Of a stretch of 64,000 nt of DNA, positions 1 through 10,931 are shown piece by piece. Location: positions 558,001-622,000 of the forward strand of contig JAYKKR010000020.1 of assembly GCA_036971615.1 (NCBI GenBank). The letters run 5' to 3'. The position numbers were made by a program, and so were the translations under genes. The notes under the pieces are model-generated. The model had not been told where the DNA came from. It did not search any database and saw only the letters and a program-made list of their open reading frames with translations. This DNA comes from Amyloporia xantha. Lineage: Eukaryota; Basidiomycota; Agaricomycetes; Polyporales; Adustoporiaceae. The number at the start of each line of letters is the position of its first letter. Within the stretch, counting starts at the first letter, position 1.

Positions 1-823
1 GTGCGCAAATGAGGATTCGGAGGCGGGGGACGACCTGGCCCATACCTGAACTCTTCCGGGTAAGGCTTGCCCTGTTTGATGTACGAGTGAAGCCTGTATT
101 TACACTCAAACGGTGCTAGCAAAAACTCAATTGCGTTAGGCGTACCGCATCATAACATCCTTGAGAGGCTCGCGTGCATCTGTGGCGAACATCCACAAAC
201 CGATTGTCACGGATGTGCCCCGCCACTCCTTCCCCGGAGTCTTGTGTGAGACGGCAATCTCCTCTGGTGTCATCCGTCTGAGGAGCTCGCCATCTAGTGT
301 GGGTCGATGTTGTGGTGGAATGGGATAAGGCAGTCCCATTGCAATTCGTAATTCTGTGAATTTCGGATAGTAACGGTACATGAGGTAGTCCCCCATGATG
401 TCCATGTCATCCTCGGGGTGGATTGGGCAGATGTAGTCGTCGGTACCCATTCGGTTCAGAATGAAGAATCCATACGGAGGGTATGCCTGCCTATTCTCGT
501 TGAGCGACGCTGCACCTAACAATACGGAACTGTGAAGCGCACCTCTCAAATAAAAACATACTCCCTTCAAAACCTTGCTTCTCCCATTTGCTTCCGTTGT
601 GGTGGTAGACACATACATGACTGAATTGGTCAAATATCGAGATGATAGATGGCTCGCGGCGGAGTAGTACTTTCATATTGTTCTCGTAGATGGCGGGCGT
701 CAAGCCCATCTGACGTTTGGGTTGCTGTGTAGTCACAGTCGGTGACTGATTCCTCTGTGAATGCCCATTGTGTATGTTTCCAGCAGAGACGTTGGATCCT
801 GAACGATGTCGGTGAGGTGTCAT
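1..823 (-). CDS. DCP1: mRNA-decapping enzyme subunit Dcp1 (partial at window edge)
   Basis: Dcp1 is the activator partner of the decapping enzyme Dcp2 in cytoplasmic 5'-3' mRNA decay. Exons read on the minus strand are 823-543, 490-146 and 93-1; introns 542-491 and 145-94 are both 52 nt and GT-AG. Exon 1 opens with a polar, disordered leader and then the start of the EVH1-like fold (NMKVLLRREPSI, FDQFSHVCVYHH, GSMFLFER). Exon 2 holds YPPYGFFILNRMGTDDY and TIGLWMFATDAREPLKDVMM. An apparent stop after MMRYA lies inside intron 2. Splicing continues the frame as MMR-LHSYIKQ and a proline-rich stretch ending PPPPNPHLR at base 1. At least 239 residues are encoded and the C-terminus is outside the window. 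It is divergent from the gene starting near 1001. Confidence 0.88.
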
Positions 824-1000
824 TGTTATTGGTAGGACAGCGGATGGTAAGGAGCAAGTTCGAGGTGTTGCGTATTTGCTACTGATTTTGCTCGATAGGT
901 GGATAAGACTTCAAAATGAGTTCTTGATAAGTACTTACATCCGCGAACTTCGGCGATATTTAATTAAGTGTTGCATCACACCCATCATACATCCGCCTTC
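824..1000. promoter_or_regulatory. short divergent intergenic region, likely bidirectional promoter
   Basis: About 180 bases separate the Dcp1 start (minus) from the first ATG of the next gene (plus). No clear TATA box is visible. The regulatory role is inferred from spacing and orientation only. Confidence 0.4.
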
Positions 1001-1700
1001 ATGAATTTGAACCTCTGGCAGCAAGGGGCAACCAGGGAGGCTCGCAAGATAGTTCTCTCTATCATTGGGTCTCAGAGTCCAGCACCGACTGTTCAAGAGA
1101 TCTTCAAACTCGCTGTACAGCGGGAATCCGCCCAGTCGGCCGCGAGCTCTTCATCGTCACCCTCGGAGGCCTCTCCTGCTCAGACTTCAAAGAATGTCCC
1201 ACTCCCTCGCTACCCGGATCATGCAATTCGGTCTATGCGGTGAGCTAATATCTACGGAAGTGCTCATATTCGTGCTGAGTCGTTGTCTCCTGGAAGATAC
1301 CTCAAAAGCGTCGTGCTACCTTCCCTCCTCCAGACGAAGGACATAGAGAAGGTCCACATGACACACGAACTCTCGCCTGAGGAGCTGGAACAACGGCTGC
1401 AGTCCATGACACGGTCATCGCGAAAACAGGCCGCCTTCCCTCACGACGACGATCGACGTCTGGCGTTGGCAGCTCCGTGCCCATAAGCCTACGCCGCCGA
1501 AGCCAAAGGCGGAGAACCTGTTCGGCAAAGATGTGGGTGTCGGAGCGGACTGGTCGCACCTTAACAGGAGGCGACAGAGATCGCGTCTACTGAGTGTGAC
1601 GAGGGACGTGAGATGGTTGAGGAAGTTGGACAAAGCTCGTGGGGAGGGGCTGAAAGCACAGATGAAGGGGGAGGGAGAGACTGCGGCTATTGCACAGTAG
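1001..1700 (+). CDS. conserved fungal protein of unknown function, frame broken in exon 2
   Basis: Exon 1 runs 1001-1239 from the first ATG (MNLNLWQQG); an upstream coding exon cannot be excluded. Intron 1240-1296 joins HAIRSMR to YLKSVVLPSLLQTKDIEKV, followed by ELSPEELEQRLQSM. The 3' part is open in a different frame from about 1443 to the TAG at 1698-1700 and looks genuine (IDVWRWQLRAHKP, VGVGADWSHLNRRR, TRDVRWLRKLD, then a KGEG tail). No plausible GT-AG intron bridges the two frames. One extra base in the A4 run near 1423-1426 would explain the shift. The pattern of a basic C-terminal VGVGADWSHLN segment is familiar from uncharacterised Agaricomycete proteins. I cannot assign a function. 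Confidence 0.55.
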
Positions 1701-2226
1701 GGCGTGCAGGGAGCTCTGCACCCTGTACGAAGGTGTGTGGTAAATGCAATCTTCAGCCATGTCACTGGCAGTCATTTTGCATTGTCATTTTAATATTGTC
1801 AGGAGCTGTGCTCGTCGTCCACTTCCAAACCCGCAATAAGTGAGATTCGGTAAGATATTCATCTACATTTGGCTGCCATCTCTTGTCTTCAACGTCAACG
1901 TTCTCAGTATTTCGCTTATGCGTAAGTTAGCTACAGACTTGTTCAGATCGGCTATTAAGAGACGAGACTTCCAGGCCGTCGCTGGAACGGTTGGATGCGA
2001 GAAGGAAGTATGTATCGCAATTCTCTGAGATGTTCTATGATAGCTCAGTGACATCGACAACATGCGAGCTGTCTCTATGAACGATTGGCGCGAGGCCGAT
2101 ATTCCAAATATTGTCTTGTATTAGAGTCAAATTATACCACTGCTGTGCGTATACACAATTGACATGGATTGGAAAGAAAATGCGTCGTCAATTCACCCAG
2201 CGTCAAACACTATGAAAAGAGTTGCT
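1701..2226. other. intergenic region between convergent genes
   Basis: Both flanking genes end here. Open frames are short and lack coding character, and I see no RNA gene or repeat. Confidence 0.5.
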
Positions 2227-3021
2227 CTAGGGTGCCTGCATAGGTACGCATTTCTGAGCAGCGAGCTCCTCCACCGGCATGACCAGGTTACCCAGTCTTG
2301 GGGGTGTTGAACGAGTAATGAACTCGTTAATAGTGGGCAGTTTGTCGCAAGCTAAGCGAAGAGCTAAGAAGCGGTGCGTCAGGTTAATTACGGAAAGCCT
2401 TCAGGAGCAAATCTGCAAATACCTTCTCGTGCTATTTCCTCACGTATTGGCACGCCTCCAATCTCAAACAGGACTCGTCCAGGGGCAACCCTTCCGACAA
2501 CGGCCTCAGTGGCATGAAACTCTGACGGCATGATAGTCTTACCTAGTCGCCCAGAATTCGAACGCTCCCTTGCCCTTACCCATACGCGTCTCGTTACCCT
2601 TAAAGTAACATCAGTCACTTTGTGAAGGAAGTAGGACAATATGTAGTTGACTCACCTTGATGCAGACAGGAATATCCGGGAAGACCCTCATGAATACTTT
2701 TGCACCCTTTATGGGCTTAATCTTTCGCTTGATAACCTCCTCCGCTGAAGTCAACTGCTTCGCCGTAAGCCGCTTCCCGTTCTCCTTAATTCGAATCCCC
2801 CATTCGCCATACGCAAGTGTCGTGCCTTTAATAGAACCACCCGTCGGTATTGGAACCACACCTTTGTGTCGTTTGAGGTACTTGACACGCTTCGGGGCGA
2901 GCTGCGACCGGAATCTCGCAAATGCAAACGGAGGGGCTAGCGGGGTCGTGACATGCGAGAAGAGCGATGTCGACGGCCGACAAACAGCCAGCAGCGAGCG
3001 GGCAGATGGAAGAGCGAACAT
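2227..3021 (-). CDS. MRPL16: mitochondrial ribosomal protein uL16m (MRPL16)
   Basis: Large-subunit mitoribosome protein near the peptidyl transferase/tRNA-binding region. Exons on the minus strand are 3021-2656, 2598-2543, 2490-2423 and 2363-2227, with introns of 57, 52 and 59 nt; the product is 208 residues. Residues 1-40 are a basic, serine-rich leader consistent with a mitochondrial presequence. The mature part starts LAPKRVKYLKRHKG, and GGSIKGTTLAYGEWGIR is typical of L16. The family signature ETRMGKGKGAFEFWATR spans exon 2 into exon 3, followed by GRVLFEIGGVP and AREALRLACDKLP across the last junction. The apparent stop after APEGFP lies in intron 3. A C-terminal extension of about 30 residues follows. 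The start is 125 bases from that of PRP3, in divergent orientation. Confidence 0.93.
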
Positions 3022-3146
3022 ACGAGGGATGATTACGTAAGAAATGGCCTGTCTCGTCTTGAGAGCGCGCGTTCACTGCTCTTGCTTGATACCGCGACCT
3101 CCGCCGCCGACTCAACGATCCCCCGAGTTGTGTCGAAATTCGCGCC
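3022..3146. promoter_or_regulatory. bidirectional promoter between MRPL16 and PRP3
   Basis: Only 125 bases lie between two divergent start codons, so both core promoters or their 5' UTRs must share this stretch. No TATA box is evident. Confidence 0.5.
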
Positions 3147-5501
3147 ATGAGCGATAGGAAGCGTGCATTTGAAGGGAATGGAGATGCTGGGACGGCTAAG
3201 AAGTTGAAAAGGTCTGTCCTCTCGTAGCTGTGGGGCGTCTTCGAACTAATGTATACCGTCGTATAGCGATACCGTGAGTTGCATTTATCTCCTGTGTTGA
3301 AGGTGATTAGCCTCTTACAATGTGTTGCATCTGTCTCTATAACCACTTTGTGCCTGTTCAGACTGCCTATGGATCCATATCCCGCCCAGCGGTGAGCGCG
3401 CTCGTTTTACCGCAGGGTTTTCCAACTGACCGTGTCGTAGCTTTCTCCTGAAGCTCTTATAGCCCAGAAGAAGGCAGAACTTGCTGCCAAGATTGCTGCT
3501 TTGAATAGAGGAGCACCAGCTGCAGCAGCACCAACACCAGCGCCTCCGAGGCCTTCAGCCAGCCCCGCGATTCCGACACCGCCGGCTGCATCTCCCTCTC
3601 CAAGTGTCACGGATGATCTCGCTCGCCGGGTCGCAGAGGCGAAGCGACGTGTTGCAGAGGCGCAGAGCAAGCTGGCAGTTAAGGATAATCCGTACATGGT
3701 ATGTTATTTGTTTCGTTTGAGCTGTGCTCCCCTCATGTAGAACGCATGAATCCAGTCACTACCACAAACGGGTAAGAGGAACCGTCCCGTCGAACCTGCC
3801 CAGCAAGGGGCTGGTCTGAAGATGGCGGCACATCCTCTTCTTTTGGACAACACGCCCACGGCTCCGCAGTCCAAGAAGGACCGCTACAAGCCGATGCAGC
3901 CCAAGTTCGCATCCATAAAGGTATATTACGCGGCGTCGCTCTCCGCGCTTCCTATGCGTTATCTCATGTGTGTCTCCATGCTAGGCCAACGTTCGAAATG
4001 CTCCGACACCGCCACCCGCACCTCCACCAACCGCCTCAGTAGAGTCGACAGCCAATCCATATGCCTCGGGAGCTGCGACCGTCGCCGATAGTGGATTTGA
4101 GGGTGCTCCCCGAGAGCGTGTGGGCAGGAATTTCAGGTTTAACCCCAAGGGCAAGTACGTCCAAATTGCCAACCAGGTCAGGCAGGAAGCCCAACTTGAA
4201 CAGCTCAAGCAGCGCATCGCCGAGAGCGCGCGCAAGGCGGGATTGGATACGGAGTTTGAAACACTTGAGAAGAACATCAGGGTGAGTTGCATCGTATTCG
4301 ACCACCCGGCTGGTGACTAACTGGTTCTCCTTTTCAGCGCGAGCCGCCACCTGCGGCGGAATGGTGGGATGCTGCGCTACTCCCGAACAATACCTATGAT
4401 GATCTGGAGCTCGGCATGGCGTCGTTGAACATTCGCAATGCCAATTCTCCCATCACGATTTACGTCCAGCATCCCATTCCGATCCCTGCACCGGGAGATA
4501 AGAATAAAGTGGCTATGAAACCACTCAAATTGACCAAGAAGGTTGGTAGCATGTTTTGCAAGCTGAAGGGCCTGAGTTGACTCTTTCGTTTTTAGGAGCA
4601 AAAGAAGATGAGGAAGCAACGGCGTCAGGCCGAGCTGCAGGACAAGCGAGACCGTATTCGTATGGGTCTTATCCCCCCAGACCCGCCGAAGGGTAAGATC
4701 GCGTTTTCAGAGTACGGTGGCTATGATTAATTGTGCTCCCTGATGTTCAGTCCGTCTGGCCAACTTGATGAAGGTCTTGACGTCCGATGCTGTCCAAGAT
4801 CCTACTCGCGTAGAGGCCAGGGTTCGGAGGGAAGTGGCGATGCGCAAGCATGCACACGAGAAGATGAACGCCGAGCGGAAGCTGTCTGACGAGCAGCGAA
4901 GGGAGAAGATCGAGAACAAGAAAACAGAGGAAGAGAAGAAGGGTATATACGGTGCAGTGTTCAAGTACGTTCTTGATCCTTTCCTGCGCCCAGCTTTGAC
5001 AGCTTATTCAACCCGTCTTGCAGGGTAAAAACGCTCTCCGATCCCTCACATCGATTCAAGGTGCGGAAGAACGCGGAGCAGATGAGCCTCACCGGGGTGT
5101 GCATCTTCAATCCCTCATTCAGTATGGTGTACGTCGAAGGTGCAGCCAAGTTCATCCGACAATACAAACGGTTGATGCTGAACCGCATTGCGTGGACGGA
5201 GCCTGCGCGCGAGCGCGCCGCAGAAGACGTGGAGATAGATGAAGGGGAAGACGGCGGACAGGGTGCTGAAAAGGGTAAAGGAAAGGCCGTCGTTCAGGAC
5301 GGTGACGAGGGTATTGTATCGCTGGAAGACAACCACTGTTGGCTCATCTGGGAGGGTCAGTTGAGGGATCGGGCATTCAGCAACTTCAAGCCGAAGAGCT
5401 GTCCTACGGATGCGGCGGCGAAGGAGATATTGGGTTCGAAGTTGGCTGGATATTGGGATCAGGCGAAGAATTGGAAGCCGGAGGAGGAAGAGTTATTCTG
5501 A
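3147..5501 (+). CDS. PRP3: U4/U6 snRNP protein Prp3
   Basis: Spliceosomal factor that stabilises U4/U6 in the tri-snRNP. Ten exons: 3147-3211, 3267-3273, 3362-3391, 3441-3698, 3756-3920, 3985-4281, 4338-4541, 4596-4692, 4751-4964 and 5024-5501. They give 604 residues in a continuous frame. Exon 2 is only 7 nt and is required by phase: exon 1 ends in phase 2 and exon 3 starts in phase 0. The N-terminus is disordered and Ala/Pro-rich, with a helical LARRVAEAKRRVAEAQSKL segment near residue 110. The PRP3 domain starts around RNFRFNPKGKYVQIANQVR (near residue 220) and continues through WWDAALLPN and the very basic EQKKMRKQRRQAELQDKRDR. The C-terminal DUF1115-type domain (KVKTLSDPSHRFKV, GVCIFNPSFSMVYVEG, CWLIWEGQL) completes the protein. 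A KGKGKAV-type acidic/basic insert lies within it. Confidence 0.95.
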
Positions 5502-5844
5502 GTCCACAAACTTATCCATGGGATTCAGAGTCCTCTAAAGACTCACTTCCTTCGTCAGTCATGTTATTAATCCGTGCCATCTATGCTATATGGTCGATTT
5601 AATTTATGTGTGCCGAGTAGTTTGATCTGTTCACTTACGCCAGCCTTCCTGGCCAGGCCCACCACGAGTGTACAGCGCTCTTCACTCCGTTATGAATGGG
5701 TCAGCGCAGGCTCTCCTCGAATTATCGCACGAAAGCAATCCCAATGAAACCGTTCGTAAATGCATAACCTCATAATATTTATAACCTCGTTCGTGCAGAC
5801 ATGAACACAGCATGGAACATACAATCATAAAACATACGTCTTCG
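5502..5844. other. intergenic region between convergent genes
   Basis: 3' flanks of PRP3 and of the coiled-coil gene on the minus strand. AT-rich, with no gene seen. Confidence 0.5.
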
Positions 5845-7644
5845 CTAAACCTGGCGAGCACGATCCACTTCTTCCGTCATCATTCGTGTCAAGATCCTTG
5901 CGACCACACCTGATGCTTCTGCGGCGAGATCTCTCTCCCAATCTCGTACCTTGCCCAAGACGATGGTGGTAAATTTGTCCGGATGGAACCTGAGGACCTC
6001 AGCCTTGACTCGCTCCCGCCTAGTTTTTCCATCCAAGCCCTTGCGCAACGGATGGAACACAAATTCTTGCACGCCTTCATACGTAATTTGCGCTGGCGAT
6101 GCAATAGGGAAGAGCAGAGGCCAAGGCAGTTCGGTGAAGATGAGGGAGGATAAATCACGGTTCCTCTTGAGCTCCTCCCATTTACGATCGTATAAGTCGA
6201 GATCGTCTCGAAGCTTGGTCTCCGCTGCGGCTTCATCTGCTGCTTCTTGGGCCCTGCGTGCCTCCTCTTGCAAACGCCGAATCTCTTCCTCTCTCTGCCG
6301 AGCACACCGTGCAGCCTCCTCTCGATCCCTTTGTTCGCGCTCCCGCCGTGCCTTTTCTCGCTCTTCAAACTGCCTCCTCGTCTCTTCCGCTGCCTTGCGA
6401 GCTTCCTCCTCGCGACGCAACTTTTCTCTCCGGGCTTCTTCAGCAAGTCTGCGACTTTCTTCTATGCGCAACTTCTGCAACCTATTGATCTCCGCCAGAC
6501 AACGAGCTTGCTCAGCCTGCCAAGCTTCTTCCTGGCGACGTTCTTCGGCCAGCCTTGCTTCTTCCTGGCGACGTTCTTCAGCCAGCCTCGCTTCTTCCTG
6601 GATGCGCTCTTCTTCCCACTTAGCCGCTTGAAACTGACGTTCTTCCTCCAAACGCTTACGCTCCTCTTCACGTTGCTCCTCCGCTATAGTAGCTTTGAGT
6701 TTTGCATCACGTTCGGCGATCTCCTTCATCCTCTCCGGAGCCGCTGCGGCAGCACGTTCCACCCTCTCCTCCTCGCGAGCAAGACTTTCCCGCATAACCT
6801 TGTCAACTTTCAATTTCGACAGCTGACGCAGCAACGCTTCATCCTCTTTGGTGAGAGGTTCTTTCAGATCCAGAACGTCATCCCAAGCAAAGGTAACGTC
6901 GACCCATGTACTGAACTTGTCGTCTTCGATGATAGGAGGGGGAATTCTTGGCCTATATCTGCGGAGGCGTCTGTCTTCCTTGGCTTGAGCCCTCGCACGA
7001 GTAGGCCCTGGGCCGGACGGTGGGGCTCGTCGACCGGACGGTGGGACTCGAGGGACGGACGGTGGGACTCGATGGACAGCCGGTGGATCTCTAGCGAAGG
7101 TCGGTGGGTCTCTAGTGAAGATCGGCGGGTCTCTAGCGAAGGTCGGTGGGTCTCTAGTAAAGGTCAGTGGGTCTCCAGTGAAGGTCGGTGGGTCTCTGGG
7201 GAAGTTGGACAGGTTTATAGGAAGGGGCGGCGGGTCTCTAGAGATGTTGGAACGATTTCTAGGAAAGGTCGGTGGGTCTCGTGGGGCGGTTCGAGGAACT
7301 TCAGGTGTTAATGGCGGAGCGTGGAAATCAGGGAAGGCTGGAGCAGGCTGCTCTTGGAACTGAGCGTTTGTCGGACGAGGAGGATCGGTGAAAATGGGAC
7401 GATCGAACGTAGGCCTTGGTTCGAACCTCCTTGGGCTGTAGGGCGAAGGCGGAGGTCTGTCGCGGCCAGAAGGAAATCGCAGCGGTGGGACTGCAGATGT
7501 CGCAATCGACGGGCCATTTCTAGTACCGGGCGAACTGAAAAGAGGCCTAGAGCTTCGCACTGGCGATTGACCAAAGGTATTCAGGGGACTAGGATAGGGC
7601 CGTGGGTGTCTCCATTGGTATGGTTGGCGATGTGGCGTGAACAT
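5845..7644 (-). CDS. coiled-coil protein with proline-rich repeats and a C-terminal HPDKF (NFKBIL1/J-like) tail
   Basis: Single open frame of 599 residues. Residues 1-230 are Pro/Arg-rich and low complexity. About 130-195 holds tandem 8-residue units of the type RDPPTFTR/RDPPTFAR. A short ordered stretch follows (DDKFSTWVDVTFAWDDVLDL), then about 200 residues of highly charged coiled coil made of EERRQEEARLA-like heptads (270-480). The C-terminus (about 490-599) contains FTELPWPLLFP, then VKAEVLRFHPDKFTTIVLGKV and a helical GVVARILTRMM end. This arrangement resembles the C-terminal part of NFKBIL1-like proteins (an HPD[KR]F motif between helices) and matches the tail of the larger protein at 36.7-40.3 kb in this window. 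The J-domain-like label is inference; the HPD is visible. Function unknown. Confidence 0.8.
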   Translation of the reverse strand: MFTPHRQPYQWRHPRPYPSPLNTFGQSPVRSSRPLFSSPGTRNGPSIATSAVPPLRFPSGRDRPPPSPYSPRRFEPRPTFDRPIFTDPPRPTNAQFQEQPAPAFPDFHAPPLTPEVPRTAPRDPPTFPRNRSNISRDPPPLPINLSNFPRDPPTFTGDPLTFTRDPPTFARDPPIFTRDPPTFARDPPAVHRVPPSVPRVPPSGRRAPPSGPGPTRARAQAKEDRRLRRYRPRIPPPIIEDDKFSTWVDVTFAWDDVLDLKEPLTKEDEALLRQLSKLKVDKVMRESLAREEERVERAAAAAPERMKEIAERDAKLKATIAEEQREEERKRLEEERQFQAAKWEEERIQEEARLAEERRQEEARLAEERRQEEAWQAEQARCLAEINRLQKLRIEESRRLAEEARREKLRREEEARKAAEETRRQFEEREKARREREQRDREEAARCARQREEEIRRLQEEARRAQEAADEAAAETKLRDDLDLYDRKWEELKRNRDLSSLIFTELPWPLLFPIASPAQITYEGVQEFVFHPLRKGLDGKTRRERVKAEVLRFHPDKFTTIVLGKVRDWERDLAAEASGVVARILTRMMTEEVDRARQV

Positions 7645-8885
7645 GATGGCGAGAGAGGGAAGTACACGGTCAGCCTGAACAAGAAATATGAGCCAGCGTC
7701 TCTCATCACGTCCAAAATATACGAACCTTTACGCAAATGGGAGAGGAAATAACTTGTGGCCACTGTTTACCTTGAAAGAAACGCGCTCAGACTAGCTGGC
7801 GCTTCCGCTTGCTGACAAACAGACTGGCGATATCGCGACTCGAAATTCCTCCGCCAGAAATCATGAACTCTTTATATAATGACGGAGGAGGTGGCCGCGT
7901 TGTCCAAGCGGGGTTCAAGCGGTGTGGCTCATACATCTGTCGTCAAGCTTCCCGCAACGGAGGCAGCTATTATCGCTTGTACATCAGTCCGAGTCTTCTG
8001 CGTAGAATTCTGTGGCGATTCAGGAGGTGCCACTCGAAGGACTTTGTCCAATGAGAATCAGCCTCCCACCTAGCATCTGTTTTGATCCCGCGATAGCGAG
8101 TGGGCTATGCAGGATGACAACATGGCAACCATTATTAGGGCAATGCGGCCGAGCTGCCCAATGTGCCGACAAAGGTCAAGGAAAACAAATGCAGCAGGCC
8201 TCATCGACGGATCATGTCACTGAAAGTACAAGGAGAGAAGCGGCGCGGGAACAGTTGGTACTGACAATGGTAACCAGCGGAAGCAGGAGCCGGAGGATAG
8301 GGGAAGTTAGGGAGGGAAATCCAGGACAGACATACTCCTTGTGCGATCACAAGTCTGGGCGGCTGGGCCAGGCTCGATCAGGATAACAACTTCTCTTTGA
8401 TCGCCGGCGGTATCCAGAATGTCAAAGCGCAAATCACGCGCTTGAGGCCGCGCCGCCACAACGACCGAAATATACCAGGATGGCCATGGCGCATAGTCCC
8501 GCTTGGGCGCTTACCGGGCGCTTCGAAAGCGCATCGCCCTGCGTATGGGTCGGGTGACTGGAGAGACCTGCACGGCTCGATCTGCGTGTAGCATGTAAAA
8601 TGACGTATGGCCAAAGCGTATGGCCTGAGCGTAGGGCTGTACATCCCGGACAAAGCGAGGTATGTACCATGGTGGCGTCGGGGATGTCAAAGCGACTGAC
8701 GGCTGTAATGTATTTAAATGGCAAATGGCAGGCCGAAGAGCAGCATCAGAATTAACTCGCAAGACATCCAAGGTAAGCACCCAGAAATCTACGCAGCAAG
8801 TAAGTCTATCAGTGAATGGTTATGAGAGACCACGTACTAATTTCTGTCACAAAGGTAACAACTAACAAGCAACCTCGGTTCAAAT
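7645..8885. promoter_or_regulatory. divergent intergenic region, 1.2 kb
   Basis: Lies between the start of the coiled-coil gene (minus) and the acidic protein gene (plus). A TATTTAAA-like core element sits near 8708-8716, about 170 bases before the downstream ATG. Sequence shortly before that ATG (GT near 8772 to AG near 8854) could be a 5' UTR intron. No coding region is supported. Confidence 0.35.
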
Positions 8886-10181
8886 ATGCATCGTAACAAC
8901 AGACGCAAGACAGCACGTATGTCGCGACAAGACAGCGCACCCACCGCCGTGGCCAGAGCTACGGCACAGGAGCGAGTCGTCCAGATCATCAGACCCACAG
9001 CCACTGGACATGGCACGCACATTACTTGGCGGTACGGAGACGACTGTGATCTTCCTCCTCCGGATCTCCATCCTCAGCCTATCATAAACGATCATTCTCG
9101 TACTTACTACGCGAAGAGGAAGCGGCAGAGAGAGGAAGAGAGCGACGGTGGCGACATGGTCGAGGAAGGCGAATACCAGGTCGAAGAAGGCGAATATCAG
9201 CCCGAGGAAGGCGAAGACCAGAACGGCGATGAGGAGATGTACGACGGCGGCCATGAGGAAGGAATAGAGGACCTATATCTGAACGAGGGCGATGACGAGA
9301 GCATGTTCCAGGAGGTTCAGACCCGCGCCTCATCCGAAGCGTCGGTTCACGAGGAGGAGACCATGCAATACTCCGACACCGAGGTGGACGAATCCGAAGC
9401 CGAAGTCCCCCATACCCCCGAACGCGAGGCATCGTTCGACGCGGGCTCCGTGATCCAGACTCCGGGGAAGGGGGCGCAGAGGCTCACGCGTCACCCCGAC
9501 CGCATCGGTGGCTACCAGCCGAACTTCTGGGCGAACGACGAGAGTGGTGTCGAGCAGCACATCGTGCGCGTTCCTGTGGCTGGCCCCTCAAGCATCCCTG
9601 CGGAGGGTCCCTCGAGTGCTAATCCCCGAGAGAGTCCCGGGCGGGTTCAGACCGACCGCGGTGCAACGCCTGGTCCGAGCACGAGACCTTTGAATATGAC
9701 TCGCCCTGGACCGCTCAGGCGAGCAGACAAGGTAGCTGTCGACGTTAGTCAAGGAACTGTGGTGGGTCCGAGCACTGCAGGAGGAGCGCCGTTGGGCCCT
9801 AGGCCGCTGGAACGCGAAGACACCGAGATCATTGAAACAGTCGCAGACCACATCCCCCGCGAGCCCGTTCCAATGCACATCAATGAAGGCGAGTTGCCAT
9901 TCCGTTTCCGCCCTAGGAACCATGTACGGTCCCCCATGACCGCACGCCGATACATACAAGGTGGCGAGGCGATCGTGGAGATCCACAACCCCGACGAGAG
10001 GATCATTGCGATCCTGTCCGAGCCTAGGCCAGCGAGGATATTGTCGCCGGAGCTCACTAGCCAGGAGAACATCCTCTCTCCTCGGAACTATGAGGACGCA
10101 GACGACGAAGACTCTGGCCCCTCGACTCCGCAAGGAGGGACGCCGTTGACGTGGGTGCCTACTGAAATCATCGAGAACTGA
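8886..10181 (+). CDS. acidic, intrinsically disordered protein of unknown function
   Basis: Single-exon open frame of 431 residues starting MHRNNRRKTARM, a strongly basic N-terminus. Residues about 75-85 (YYAKRKRQREEE) could be a nuclear localisation signal. An acidic stretch follows, with three direct repeats of a 7-residue unit: VEEGEYQ, VEEGEYQ, PEEGEDQ (a 21-nt DNA repeat near 9160-9222). The middle is rich in GPS, PGPS and similar turns and is predicted to be disordered. A more regular segment lies at about 340-380 (ELPFRFRPRNHVRSP, GEAIVEIHNPDERIIAIL). No enzyme motif, signal peptide or membrane span is visible. It may be a nuclear or chromatin-associated protein, but the family is not recognised. 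Confidence 0.65.
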   Translation: MHRNNRRKTARMSRQDSAPTAVARATAQERVVQIIRPTATGHGTHITWRYGDDCDLPPPDLHPQPIINDHSRTYYAKRKRQREEESDGGDMVEEGEYQVEEGEYQPEEGEDQNGDEEMYDGGHEEGIEDLYLNEGDDESMFQEVQTRASSEASVHEEETMQYSDTEVDESEAEVPHTPEREASFDAGSVIQTPGKGAQRLTRHPDRIGGYQPNFWANDESGVEQHIVRVPVAGPSSIPAEGPSSANPRESPGRVQTDRGATPGPSTRPLNMTRPGPLRRADKVAVDVSQGTVVGPSTAGGAPLGPRPLEREDTEIIETVADHIPREPVPMHINEGELPFRFRPRNHVRSPMTARRYIQGGEAIVEIHNPDERIIAILSEPRPARILSPELTSQENILSPRNYEDADDEDSGPSTPQGGTPLTWVPTEIIEN

Positions 10182-10931
10182 TGACTTTGTTCATGCACGA
10201 CAAAGACCTCTGACCATGCCTTATGACGTACTATGCTATCCTTCTTCATTCCATTATGCAACATTATGTTCATGCTTTCCATTGTCTGTGCCATTATATG
10301 TATCATTGGATAGAAACAATAGATGCGATTTGGAAAACGTACCGATAATCTATTTGATACCGAGTAAGGAATGCGCACGATTTGATCTCGACTGAGAATG
10401 AAAGGAGTGCCTCTGTGAGCCCAGAGTTTCCATCGTTCCTTTTTTCGCGAATGTACAGTACTTTACACGACGAGGAAAGCCTTCCATGGTGCGCCGCGGT
10501 CACTGACCCCGGAAGTCAGATATTGCAATCCAGCAACCGTCTTCGAGCACGGATACAAGGACTGCTGTAACACTTTGGAATACAGTTACACCTTCCGATC
10601 TACTTGTTCTTCGAAGTGCGAAGAATAGACACTCGGGTACTATATGGTGGCAGGAGAACGTGTGAACTCTGGAGGACTGCCTTGTCTCGATGAGTCGCGT
10701 TCTACTCGTGAAGGATCACGTGCTCCCGACGCCTCCTCCAGACCTCCGCATCAAATGCGTTGAGTGTCGCGGTCATAAAAGTAGTAGAAATAAGCATATT
10801 GATCCAGGCGGTACTAGTAGGAATACAACAGTAAGTATGAACAATATCAGAGAAACCAAGGAACGACAGACAAGAAACCAGTGCAAATGCAATCGACGAC
10901 AGGGAACGGAATGGAGACAACTTGCAGTTGA
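10182..10931. other. intergenic region between convergent genes
   Basis: 3' flanks of the acidic-protein gene and PEX13. The longest open frames here are antisense extensions of PEX13 or random. Nothing is supported. Confidence 0.4.

Noticed and set aside
2828..3346. 172-codon minus-strand frame overlapping MRPL16 exon 1 and PRP3 exon 1
   Set aside because: Lies in a different frame from MRPL16 and crosses the bidirectional promoter; an overlap artefact.
7890..7925. GGCCGCGTTGTCCAAGCGG, similar to a leucine tRNA 5' half
   Set aside because: No matching anticodon stem, T-arm or acceptor 3' strand follows.
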